Shown: piece by piece, positions 8,043 to 15,618 of the stretch
How the letters are laid out: each line of letters starts with the position of its first letter
Position numbering within the stretch: the first letter of the stretch is position 1
NCBI GenBank assembly: GCA_003833135.1
Contig: QZLH01000102.1
Span: 141,337-156,954 of the forward strand
Reading direction: 5' to 3'
Source: Oehlia diaphana
Taxonomy: Eukaryota > Glomeromycota > Glomeromycetes > Glomerales > Glomeraceae
DNA: 15,618 nucleotides
Made by a program: the position numbers and the translations under genes
The notes under the pieces: generated by a model
What the model saw: only the letters and a program-made list of their open reading frames with translations
Told to the model about the DNA's origin: nothing
Databases searched by the model: none

Positions 8043-8351
8043 GCGGCAGATTTATGAAATTTGGCAAATACCCCGCTGCGCCCTCGGGAATTAAAATTGA
8101 CTTACAGAAACATTAAGTCTTTTTCCCAAAAAATGTCAAATAATGACGCACCTTTACACTGGAAAAATTTGTTAAGTAACGGAAAAATTGGTTAGACGCA
8201 TGATTTGGGGTACAAAATAATTTTTAGGGCTCAAGTTTGCCTGTTTACTGATAAGTTTGGGACTTAAATAGAAATTTGGTGACTAAAAGACTGTCAAATA
8301 TTTATTTAATTTGACATGACGGACAAAATTTGGGGTATTTCATAAATCCGC
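8042..8351. mobile_element. MITE-like element with imperfect terminal inverted repeats (~310 bp)
   Basis: The left end TGCGGCAGATTTATGAAAT is mirrored at the right end by ATTTCATAAATCCGC. Subterminal AAATACCCC (left) and GGGGTATTT (right) also pair, so the ends form an imperfect inverted repeat of about 30 bp with small gaps. CAT occurs immediately outside both ends (8039-8041 and 8352-8354), a candidate 3-bp target duplication. An internal stem TGTCAAAT/ATTTGACA lies near 8297-8320. There is no coding capacity. The superfamily is not assignable. Confidence 0.55.
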
Positions 8352-8815
8352 CATGATGTCCATATTTTTAATCTTTATGAATTGAACTCTTTTTCTTTTA
8401 GGATTTGCGTTAGTGAAAACTGTCACTATTATTGAATAATATGTAACTTGTGAAAAAAACGTTAAATCTAACTTGGCAACTTGCAATAATCATTGAGTTT
8501 CCTATTTTTGAATTGATCATATCAGATGAGGGAGGTGCTAAAGTTATAAAAATTTAATGATGTTTTATGTGCAAATAAAGTGTTAAGCACTTTGTGTTTC
8601 ATATTCAGAAGATGTATTGATTCTAGGTTGACATAATTTACTTAATGATTTGTCTTTCACGTTTTGGACGAGTAGAACTTGCATTAAATCCTATTTTCAT
8701 AACTTTGATAAATACAATTTATTGATAATGAAAAAAAATAGTTAAAGAACAATTTATATATTTATATAGATGACTGATTATTAATAATAATTGTTAGGTA
8801 AATAGATAAACTGTC

Positions 8816-8943
8816 AGCTAAACTGTACTATACGAAAATATTTTAGCCAATCATAACTCATTGTATACTTTTCAATTTTTTTTTATTTATTGTACAATAA
8901 AATCTGATTGGTGAGTTCTCACTTCGTACAGTACAGTTTAGCT
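8816..8943. mobile_element. Short inverted-repeat element (~128 bp)
   Basis: The left end AGCTAAACTGTACTATACGA pairs with the right end TACGTACAGTTTAGCT-type sequence (reverse complement AGCTAAACTGTACTGTACGA), with one mismatch in 20. Inner CCAATCA (left, ~8847) and TGATTGG (right, ~8905) also pair. A further AACTGT just outside the left end and ACAGTTTATA near 8954 suggest the repeat continues outward. TA dinucleotides sit inside both termini. No reading frame. It is a miniature non-autonomous element or a folded relic. Confidence 0.55.
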
Positions 8944-9092
8944 AACCGGAAAGTACAGTTTATATGTATGCTCATAATTATTATTCAGAACATAAATTTT
9001 TTATGAAGTAGATAATAATTTTTTATCCATATGAAAACTTTGATTTTACAAAAAATTCAATATAAGTAATTTAATTACATGCAATATACTTA

Positions 9093-9403
9093 GGCCACAC
9101 AAATTCGATTTTTCGGTTCACTTCACCCGGCCGGGTCACTTTTTCAAATTTCAATAAAAAAAAGTTTATATGTAAAAAGTTTATCACGTGATCAGGACGT
9201 AATTTTATTGGTGGGTAAGATTATCACGTGGCTGAGAACTTCTGGAGCGAAAAAAAATAAATTCCTCCCCTTTAAAAGCCAACCAATCAGATGTCACGAT
9301 TTTATATATAAACTTTTTTTATTAATAAACAATAAAGCCCGGGTCCCCGGGTCGATTTTAAATTTCAATGTTACGTGAACCGAATAATTGAATTTGTGTG
9401 ACC
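9093..9403. mobile_element. MITE, PIF/Harbinger-like, TTA target duplication (311 bp)
   Basis: The left terminus (GGCCACACAAATTCGATTTT..., 29 bp to 9121) and the reverse complement of the right terminus (GGTCACACAAATTCAATTAT...) differ at 3 of 29 positions. TTA lies directly outside both ends (9090-9092 and 9404-9406). A 3-bp TTA/TAA duplication with GG-starting termini is typical of PIF/Harbinger elements; that class label is inference from those rules. Internally, AAAGTTTATATGTA and TATATATAAACTTT pair, and there are two CACGTG sites (9185 and 9225) and GC-rich CCCGG blocks near both ends. No transposase is encoded. A minus-strand frame at 9294-9488 straddles the end and is a shadow. Confidence 0.78.
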
Positions 9404-9406
9404 TTA

Positions 9407-10186
9407 TATTACACCAAAAATACTTATTTAATTTTAACAATACTACTCTAACCATTCGATGAATGGTAATATTATTAATCTTTTTCATATTGATATGAAT
9501 TAAATCAGCACTTTAAATTCTTACTTATTTATTACTTTATTAGGTGATTGTATTAAACTGAATTTAATTGTAGTATGTAAACTTTTAAATTAAAGTAAAT
9601 GCATCGTAAATTATTCTTTAAATTTATAATTTCTCATATTTTAAGTTATTATGAATAAATGAAAGGAACTTCATCAATTAGAATCCCAAATATAAATTTA
9701 ATTCAAATAGTTTGATGGATAGTTTTAAAACATGTAACTGAAATTTGGATTTTGGAAAAGAGGCCAAAACGATCTGTACCTGTTTAATAATAAATTATGT
9801 AATGTTTATATATATACACATATGAACACGATTTTCAGTTGAAATATAACTTGGAATTTTATAAGATTCGATAAGATAAAAGGATTTTAATCAGCAAGAG
9901 TTAATATTAACTTTGCTGATCAGTTACTAGAAGATTCAATAATTTACTCGTAATTAGGATTAAGGAAGATCAAAAAGTAAAGGTGTGTGATGTTAAAATA
10001 ATACTCTAGGTAGTACGAAAATTCCTTTATTATCTACTAAAAAAATATATACAAATATGATCACCTTGATTGAGAATCAAATAATGATGGAATATTAGGT
10101 TTATTTCTCATGTATAATTCTTTGTGTTCACTATTTGATTATAATAAGTATAGAAATATTTAGAATATTAAATTTTATTAATATTT
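9407..10186. other. AT-rich spacer
   Basis: No gene that I can support. The only clear structure is the palindrome at 9890-9920. Confidence 0.5.
9890..9920. repeat. 31-bp near-perfect palindrome
   Basis: ATCAGCAAGAGTTAAT is followed immediately by ATTAACTTTGCTGAT, giving 15 paired positions with one unpaired base and no loop. It may be a protein-binding palindrome or collapsed terminal repeats. Confidence 0.85.
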
Positions 10187-10456
10187 TTATATCAATATAA
10201 AAAAAAAGTCTTCAGTAGATAAAAGATTTGCTCTTCTATATTCTTCTGATCCATAAAATTGCTTTGTAATTTCCCCATCTCCATCTAAATAACAATATGA
10301 ATAATTAAATAGTACAAACAATTCTTCCACTTCAACAACAGTTGGTCTTTTTTCTAGATTTAAATCCCAACACTTTTTCATTAGGTACATTTCATATTGT
10401 ATTATTGAAATAGCAACTGAAATTCTAATCCTAAACGGTGAATAGAAGAATGTGCC
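10187..10456 (-). pseudogene. Protein kinase C-lobe remnant
   Basis: On the minus strand the reading (~10456 down to stop 10187-10189) contains LMKKCWDLNLEKRPTVVEVE, the end of a kinase domain: the CW-D segment and the RP of subdomain XI, with the invariant arginine. The preceding IRISVAISIIQYEMY fits the segment before it. The tail EITKQFYGSEEYRRANLLS resembles the short C-terminal extension of tyrosine-kinase-like proteins that are numerous in arbuscular mycorrhizal fungi (family knowledge, not searched). The catalytic loop, DFG and ATP-binding lobe are absent upstream. An ATATTTTTAG acceptor-like sequence ends at ~10457, so it could be a last exon whose upstream exons have been lost. It cannot encode an active kinase by itself. 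Confidence 0.65.
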
Positions 10457-10477
10457 CTAAAAATATTTATATTAGTT

Positions 10478-11212
10478 ATTGGGCTCAAACAACTTGCTTT
10501 TAGGCGAAATCTGAGAAAATTTCATATTTTATTATTTTCTTTATTCCCTTTATATTATTAGGGTAGTGACATTTATTAGCTAATATTAGTTCATAAGGAG
10601 CCTTACCTCCAAGTAAGATCTTTTAGCCAATAATATTCAATTATACATATAATACTAGTTTTAACCAATAAAAATGTTTGATTTTGTGTTACATAAGATT
10701 TTACTTAACCCACGGTTATTTTTAAGTGAATCATAATGTAGTCAATAAAAATTTAGATTTTAACGTTATAACTCTGGCCTAGTTTATAATGCTGGTCAGA
10801 ATTACGAAAATTCATAGTATGGTTTTAATCATCTGGACGATTTGGGTTAAAATACGGATCAGATCCGGGATAAATCTCAATAATCTCAGACTATTGATCA
10901 TCAGGAAGGCGGGCCACAATTAAAGGTATGTTGGTTTTTTAATATATTATCGGCACGTGACTTGCAGGCGCAGTAAAAATTCTGCGCACGATATTTTTTA
11001 TTTTCATGTATAAACTCATTTTATAATTTGGTATGAAAAAACTGGATTAATTATAAACTCATTACAAAAAAAAATTTTATTCTATCGAAAATTCAATATA
11101 ATAAACGAACCTAATGGAGGATTCGGTGTATCAAGTTCTGATTATATTTGTAAATGGTCTCGGTCGTACTAGAAGTTTTTGTCAATATAGTTAAAATTGG
11201 GCGTCATTTATT
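10478..11212. other. AT-rich spacer
   Basis: No supported gene. It includes a small GC-rich stem GCGCAG-N8-CTGCGC at about 10969-10988, a CACGTG at 10954, and a moderately GC-richer patch at 10850-10920 with no clear reading frame. Confidence 0.45.
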
Positions 11213-11323
11213 TATCTATTTTCGCTGTTGTGAAACATTATTATTGTATCAATGTTTCAAAGTTTATGGTCGCACGTAATAATCCAATTAATCCAATTGG
11301 GAAATTTGCCGGAGTTGATTCCG
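11213..11323 (+). promoter_or_regulatory. Conserved upstream block of F-box gene B
   Basis: It aligns with 3536-3644 upstream of gene A over most of its length, including GAAACATTA..TTGTATCA, GGTCGCAC and GATTCCG. In gene B it ends ~50 bp from the ATG against ~140 bp in gene A, so the leader between block and start has not been conserved while the block has. Interpreted as core promoter and/or 5' UTR; transcription start is not determinable here. Confidence 0.55.
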
Positions 11324-11368
11324 ATGTACATAAATAAATCACTTTTCTTTTTTTTGTTTTTTGGATAA
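11324..11368 (+). other. Upstream ORF before F-box gene B (14 codons)
   Basis: ATG at 11324 (MYINKSLFFFLFFG) ends at TAA 11366-11368, three bases before the main ATG at 11372 and in the same frame as it. It parallels the uORF before gene A in position, not in sequence. Confidence 0.25.
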
Positions 11369-11371
11369 GAA

Positions 11372-12853
11372 ATGTTCAAACTCAGCAAAGATATTCTTTT
11401 CTTAATATTTGAAGAATTACAAGATGATTCAAAATCCCTTTTTTCATGTTTAATGGTTAATAGATTTTGGTGTGAAACAGCTGTCCCAGTTTTATGGAGG
11501 GACCCATGGTCTTATAGCGATATCAATTACAGAAATAAAAATTATTTGTTTATCATTATTACCAGCTATTTTTTTAATAATATTAAAAAATTTATAACAG
11601 AGGAAAGAATCAAATCGTCCTCAGTTTTAGTTGAATCCACCCTATTTGATTATTTATCCTTCTGCAGAAGTATCAAAGTAAATATTATAAATAGTATAGT
11701 TTTTATTGGATCAACTTTAGCTTATAACCAATTTATTATACAACAAGAATTTTATTATTTTTTTATGAAAAAATGTCCAGAGTTGAAATATTTGGATATG
11801 AAATCAATTAAACATCAAATATTTTACTTTCCAGAAGCTAAGAATTGTCTTGAATCACTTTGTGAATTAGAATGTGATACATCTATTGATTCTGCATACT
11901 TTTATGGATTATCACATTTCTGTCAACGTATACAGAAACTCGTCATTATTAATATGGACACAAAACTTAATAATGGGATTGTTAAATTAATTGAAGTTCA
12001 GAAGAGCTTAAATCATTTTGCGTGGAGAGATGATTTTGAAGATGAATTTTTTACAAATGATGATGATCCATATGAACAAATTCTTCTTGCTCTGGAAAAG
12101 AAAGCAGAAAGCCTCAATTATCTAAGGTTATTATTCCAATATGTGGAAAATTATGAACACACATTATTGTTAGAGATACTTCCAAAATTTTATAAACTAA
12201 AGATATTAATAATTGATGATTATCTTCTTCTTAATGATAACCAATTAGAGAAATTTAAAGTGCAGGTTTATCCTGAACTTGAAATCCTTAATATAGAATA
12301 TAATAAGTTAAATACAGTTTCTAATATAATTGAAAATAGTGGAAGGTGTCTCAAAAAAATTTTACTCAAACCTTATAACATTATCGATTTTGAACTTGAT
12401 AATGAAAATTCTCTCAATTTTATTCGTAAAGTTTATGAAAATTGTCCTTCAATTGAATATTTGTCAATTTTAATTTCGTCAACAAAGGAGAATTTCACTG
12501 AACTCGAAAAATTACTAAAAAGATGTAAAAATTTAAAGTCATTATTAATAGTTATATTCGATAATTATGAGGATACTTACGAAGAAAGTTTAAAATATGG
12601 GAAAGAACTATTAAAAATATTAATTAGATCGGCACCAACTAATTTTGAAGAAATTAGATTTGGTAGTGAATTCAAATTTTCTTTAGAAATGTTGGAAGAA
12701 TTCTTAGAAAATTGGAAAGGTAGACGTGCACTTTCTCTATTTACTATTGATCCTATTTACATGAGAGAGGATTATACGGAATTAATCAATAAATATAAAA
12801 ATAATGGAGTAGTCAAAGATTTTGAATATGGTTCAATTAATTATCGTATTTAA
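11372..12853 (+). CDS. F-box / LRR-like protein (gene B), intact
   Basis: A single-exon gene of 493 codons plus TAA 12851-12853, starting at ATG 11372 (MFKLSKDILF). The in-frame TAA at 11366 rules out a longer start. Residues ~5-46 are an F-box almost identical to that of gene A (F32 replaces L32 in the NRxWCETAVPVLWRDPW stretch), so SKP1 binding in an SCF ubiquitin ligase is the expected role. The C-terminal part has LRR-like segments (LEILNIEYNKL, CPSIEYLSIL, CKNLKSLLIV) and a conserved tail around EMLEEFLENWKGRRALSLFT. Against gene A it carries a short deletion after FELD and a rewritten acidic patch near residue 230 (FTNDDDPYEQ), probably a surface loop. Upstream block and 3' flank are shared with gene A, so the two arose by segmental duplication. 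No introns or signal peptide are apparent. Confidence 0.92.
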   Translation: MFKLSKDILFLIFEELQDDSKSLFSCLMVNRFWCETAVPVLWRDPWSYSDINYRNKNYLFIIITSYFFNNIKKFITEERIKSSSVLVESTLFDYLSFCRSIKVNIINSIVFIGSTLAYNQFIIQQEFYYFFMKKCPELKYLDMKSIKHQIFYFPEAKNCLESLCELECDTSIDSAYFYGLSHFCQRIQKLVIINMDTKLNNGIVKLIEVQKSLNHFAWRDDFEDEFFTNDDDPYEQILLALEKKAESLNYLRLLFQYVENYEHTLLLEILPKFYKLKILIIDDYLLLNDNQLEKFKVQVYPELEILNIEYNKLNTVSNIIENSGRCLKKILLKPYNIIDFELDNENSLNFIRKVYENCPSIEYLSILISSTKENFTELEKLLKRCKNLKSLLIVIFDNYEDTYEESLKYGKELLKILIRSAPTNFEEIRFGSEFKFSLEMLEEFLENWKGRRALSLFTIDPIYMREDYTELINKYKNNGVVKDFEYGSINYRI

Positions 12854-13302
12854 TGAGTTATAAGACAAAATATTAAATTTCAATGTAACAAGAATTTAAA
12901 ATATTATTTGTAAAAGTTTGCAGTAAATGTTTTTTCTAAGATTATAATAGTAATTCTATCAAAGATTTCGTGGATATCAGATCTGATTACTAATAATAAA
13001 TTGTTTTCTAATATTTTGATCTTTTACATTTTTTGACATTTGTGACATTTAATAATTTAAATACTGTATATAAGTTCTGAATTAATTATAAATAGCGGCA
13101 TATCTATTTTCATATTATTCCAGTCAAATATCATAGTCATCATAATGCGAATGAGGAGCATTATGGATATATTAATTTATATTTTTTTAAAGGAATGTTT
13201 TTAAAAAAAAATAAAATACCAAAGTTGCACCGCAAGAATTTACGTAATATTGAAAGAATCTTTGTTTGCTTCTTTTTATATCTTGCTTTATAAATAAAAT
13301 TT
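12854..13302. other. F-box 3' flank then AT-rich spacer
   Basis: About 12854-13020 aligns with the flank after gene A (TGAGTTATAAGACAAAAT, TGTAACAAGAAT, AATAATAAATTGTTTTCTA), probably 3' UTR. The rest has no gene. Confidence 0.55.
13141..13165. repeat. Small perfect hairpin
   Basis: CATAATGC (13141-13148) pairs with GCATTATG (13158-13165) across a 9-base loop GAATGAGGA. No T-tract terminator context is expected in a eukaryote; function unknown. Confidence 0.75.
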
Positions 13303-13637
13303 AGTGTTCCAAAAGGGTCGGTCAAACCTGGGTCATTGGCCTGACTCGTATTTAGGGGTCAGGTTGCTTGGAGTCGCACGATTTGATGACCCGTAACTCG
13401 CATGAACTTGACCCTCCCGTAGAGTCGGGTTATACCCTTTACTTTGATCCAGCGACCCAAATCTTTATATTATATTTTTAACTAAAAATTTAAATTTTTT
13501 ATATTAAATACAACTTGACAGGTCGATCCGAGTCAGACTATAATTGGGTCAAGTTGAATCCGGGTCATTACTTTTACGCTCAGGTCGAGTTCGAATACAC
13601 CTCAAAACCCGACTCAACTTGACTCCTTCGGAACACT
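13303..13637. mobile_element. GC-rich inverted-repeat element (~335 bp)
   Basis: The left end AGTGTTCCAAAAGGGTC and the reverse complement of the right end (AGTGTTCCGAAGGAGTC) match at 14 of 17 positions. AAATTT lies outside both ends; that motif is its own reverse complement, so it can be read as a 6-bp direct duplication or as more inverted repeat, and a TA duplication is also possible. The inside is far richer in G+C than anything nearby, with many GGGTC/GACCC and GAGTC/GACTC words on both strands. No reading frame of note. The AGTGTTCC-type end is loosely hAT-like, but this is not decisive. Confidence 0.6.
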
Positions 13638-13972
13638 AAATTTATTTATTCATTATAATATGTAATGGAAAATTAAATTCTGGGGACTCGATCGCGCTTA
13701 ATTGATCCTAATAACTAGAAAAAAAATGGTTTGGAAAATTAAATATTAAGCTATCTACTCTACGATATGAAGTAATTTCTATAATAGTTTTACTTTAATA
13801 TAGTAGTGAAATTAATTTATTGCATCTAGTTACAATATATAGTATTTATCGAAATTCCATGCTAATAAATTTTAATTAAGGATGATATAAAAATTTCTAT
13901 TGCTGGTATTTGAAATCAAAAACTGAACGTTGGTCTGATAGATTGTGAGTTAATATCACAATTACATTTAAA
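13638..13972. other. AT-rich spacer
   Basis: I see no gene or clear structure here. A minus-strand frame at 13897-14124 overlaps the plus-strand candidate at 13973 and is treated as a shadow. Confidence 0.4.
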
Positions 13973-14392
13973 ATGCCTCGACGACAAGCCCCGCTTGTAC
14001 ATCGCAACATTGTTATGGTGGATGTAAAAATTGAAGTAGTGAAAAGGAGTGATGATGAAATTACAGTTAAAGGAAAGGAAATACAAAACTTTGTATTAGT
14101 TATAAAAAAAGTTGTCAGTCTCAATCATAATAGAACATCCTATATCAATTATTTATGATGTAAAAAAAAGAACAAATGAAATATCTTAGTAAATCACTTC
14201 TAATGAATTATACAAAATAGTGAAAAAATGTAAACTTAACTAATGAATTAATTAAAGAATTTGAAGACATTGTTGCTAGTGAATCAAATTAGACTACAAA
14301 TGAATCTATTGTGGCCTTAAATATTTTTCTATAGGAAAATATTTTAAGTTCAGTTGAAAATTTATGTTATACCACCGGGAAAACTATATAAT
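13973..14392 (+). pseudogene. Decaying gene of unknown function
   Basis: ATG 13973 opens 61 codons (MPRRQAPLVHRNIVMVDVKI..., rich in charged residues) ending at TGA 14156-14158. Near the end, a shift of frame continues IIYDVKKRTNEIS to a stop. Further on, a frame at about 14236-14392 reads NLTNELIKEFEDIVASES, stop, TTNESIVALNIFL, stop, ENILSSVENLCYTTGKTI, stop. The succession of protein-like pieces separated by shifts and stops suggests one gene in decay, though the first 61 codons could be an intact small protein. I do not recognise any domain. Confidence 0.4.
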
Positions 14393-14756
14393 TTTTTATA
14401 TTGTAACTTTTACGTATAATTAATTGCAATGATGTCAAAGATAATCTACTTACACAATTTCTATAAAATTAGTATAACAAATCTAAATAGTTTCTTGAAA
14501 TATATTATGGTAATTATAATTATTTACTTATATAAATGTACTTACCAAATATTTATTTCTAAAATTTTTGAAATAAGAAATTAATATTTTGGAATAAAAG
14601 AATCGCTATCTCTAATGTAATAAACTGAAGGTTAATAATAGTGATTATTATGGATTTTCACATATTGATAAAGAATAACGACATTTTTAAATGATCATTG
14701 TAGGTTTAATATTTTCATTCCAAGTGTTAAAACTAAATTTAAATTTTTGTATTTAA
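14393..14756. other. AT-rich spacer
   Basis: No gene or clear structure seen. Confidence 0.4.
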
Positions 14757-14931
14757 ATGAAACGATTCAGTTACAAAATTTTATCAATGGTTTACTCAAT
14801 TTTGATTGTTAGTTTTTTATAACTTGAATTATCATGACCAAAATAATAATCCCATTTTCAATGATATGCTCGTCTCTCGTTCAATAGTAAATTAAACTAC
14901 TGCGAATTCATATCTTCTTTCCAAATTGCAG

Positions 14932-15201
14932 GAATATCGTAAAAAAATTGTCACACGCGAGCGTAAAACTTTTTTTGATTTTCCTTTAATTGATCTACAG
15001 TACATCAGAAGTGACAGCGACGGTAAACGAATTGTTCATAATTCGTTTTTCATTTCCAGTTTGTTTAACCTTCGAAAATTCAATTTTGTACTTAATTCAA
15101 AATTTAACGAATCAAGAATCATAATTAATGACAATGCCGTCCGAGAACAACAGCCTGGCACCAGTTTCGTATATATTAAAGTACATATTCCAAAATCATG
15201 A
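14932..15201 (+). CDS. Probable terminal coding exon, unknown protein
   Basis: An 89-codon frame (EYRKKIVTRERKTFFDFPLI... to VYIKVHIPKS) ends at TGA 15199-15201. TTGCAG ending at 14931 is a good splice acceptor, so this is read as a last exon rather than a gene starting at the TTG at 14926. The composition is protein-like (DSDGKR, INDNAVREQQPGTSF) and richer in G+C than its flanks. A possible first exon is 14757-14807 (MKRFSYKILSMVYSILI, with a hydrophobic stretch), joined in phase by a 124-nt intron with GTTAGT donor at 14808. That would give a 106-aa protein, but the exon is short and unsupported. The antisense frame at 15036-15221 is a shadow. No family is recognised. Confidence 0.42.
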   Translation, partial: EYRKKIVTRERKTFFDFPLIDLQYIRSDSDGKRIVHNSFFISSLFNLRKFNFVLNSKFNESRIIINDNAVREQQPGTSFVYIKVHIPKS

Positions 15202-15618
15202 ATCTGGACAAATCCACCCATAGAAAGAATTGTTTATTCCTTAAAATTTAAATAATGAATTGCTATATTGCTAAAAATTCTTTTCCAGTTTTTTTTCTAA
15301 ATTACTTAATAAATTTAATTCCGTTAAATATAAAATGGGAATATTAGATTTAATAAATGAATATACTAAATTGTTCAATATTAATCAATTACTTAGAATT
15401 GATCGATAAAATGACAAACAAAAATTTTGTGATTTTATCATATGATAAATTTAAAATTGCTATAATAACTAGAATATGCGATTTGCTGGGGGACTTTGTC
15501 CCCCAAATATAACTTTTATAATTAAAAAAATTCTTTGATATAAATAAATTGAATTGTGTGTAAAATATTACTGAATAATAAAATTTTATTATAATTAGAC
15601 CCTATAAAAAATCGTGTT
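15202..15618. other. AT-rich spacer with a GC-rich hairpin
   Basis: No gene seen. The one notable structure is the hairpin at 15488-15504. Confidence 0.45.
15488..15504. repeat. G/C-rich hairpin
   Basis: GGGGGAC-TTT-GTCCCCC is a perfect 7-bp stem with a 3-base loop. Flanking ATTT (15481) and AAAT (15505) extend the symmetry with a GCT bulge. Confidence 0.85.

Noticed and set aside
9294..9488. Minus-strand 64-codon frame
   Set aside because: It straddles the end of the 9093-9403 MITE and reads through the terminal repeat, so it is chance.
13897..14124. Minus-strand 75-codon frame
   Set aside because: Antisense to the better plus-strand candidate at 13973; composition is S/T/I-rich from the complementary strand.
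15036..15221. Minus-strand 61-codon frame
   Set aside because: Antisense shadow of the exon at 14932-15201, which has a splice acceptor and better composition.
1..15618. CRISPR array, tRNA, rRNA or a defence-type operon
   Set aside because: No regularly spaced repeats, no tRNA cloverleaf or rRNA-like sequence noticed, and gene structure and composition are eukaryotic.

Overview
The window looks like a gene-poor, very AT-rich stretch of a fungal nuclear genome, most likely an arbuscular mycorrhizal fungus (Glomeromycotina, Rhizophagus-like). That assignment is inference. It rests on the protein style of a locally amplified F-box family, a decayed kinase fragment of the type abundant in these fungi, short introns with CTAAC-like branch sites, and many small inverted-repeat elements in long AT-rich spacers. 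There are no ribosome-binding sites, operons, tRNA or rRNA genes that I can recognise.

The best-supported content is a tandem, same-strand set of four F-box family copies. Two are intact single-exon genes (3763-5265, 500 aa; 11372-12853, 493 aa). One is 5'-truncated directly after a poly-A run and an ambiguous base (6758-7356). One is a short frameshifted tail (1009-1247) that abuts a dead Tc1/mariner transposase fragment (727-1006, minus strand). Both intact genes keep an alignable upstream block and 3' flank. The two truncated copies share a different 3' flank with each other. So at least two sub-lineages of the family sit side by side and are being duplicated, broken and possibly converted.

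Region by region: 1-330 holds a poly-A run and a 59-bp near-perfect palindrome. 337-1247 is the Tc1 remnant joined to the F-box tail. 1248-3535 is AT-rich spacer with weak traces of decayed spliced genes. 3536-5265 is F-box gene A with its upstream block. 5266-6757 is spacer ending in poly-A and an N. 6758-7356 is the truncated F-box copy. 7463-10186 is spacer with three small inverted-repeat elements; the one at 9093-9403 has clear termini and a TTA target duplication. 10187-10456 is a kinase C-lobe remnant on the minus strand. 11213-12853 is F-box gene B. 13303-13637 is a fourth inverted-repeat element, unusually GC-rich. 13973-14392 is a decaying unknown gene, 14932-15201 is a probable coding exon of an unknown gene, and the end is spacer with a GC-rich hairpin.

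The likely shared biology of the two intact genes is substrate recognition in SCF-type E3 ubiquitin ligases, with the F-box binding SKP1 and a leucine-rich-repeat-like C-terminal half binding a target. The target cannot be read from the sequence. I do not see a convincing new multi-gene system. The most interesting signals are the mosaic F-box copy, the conserved upstream block with upstream ORFs ending just before both start codons, and the cluster of miniature elements.
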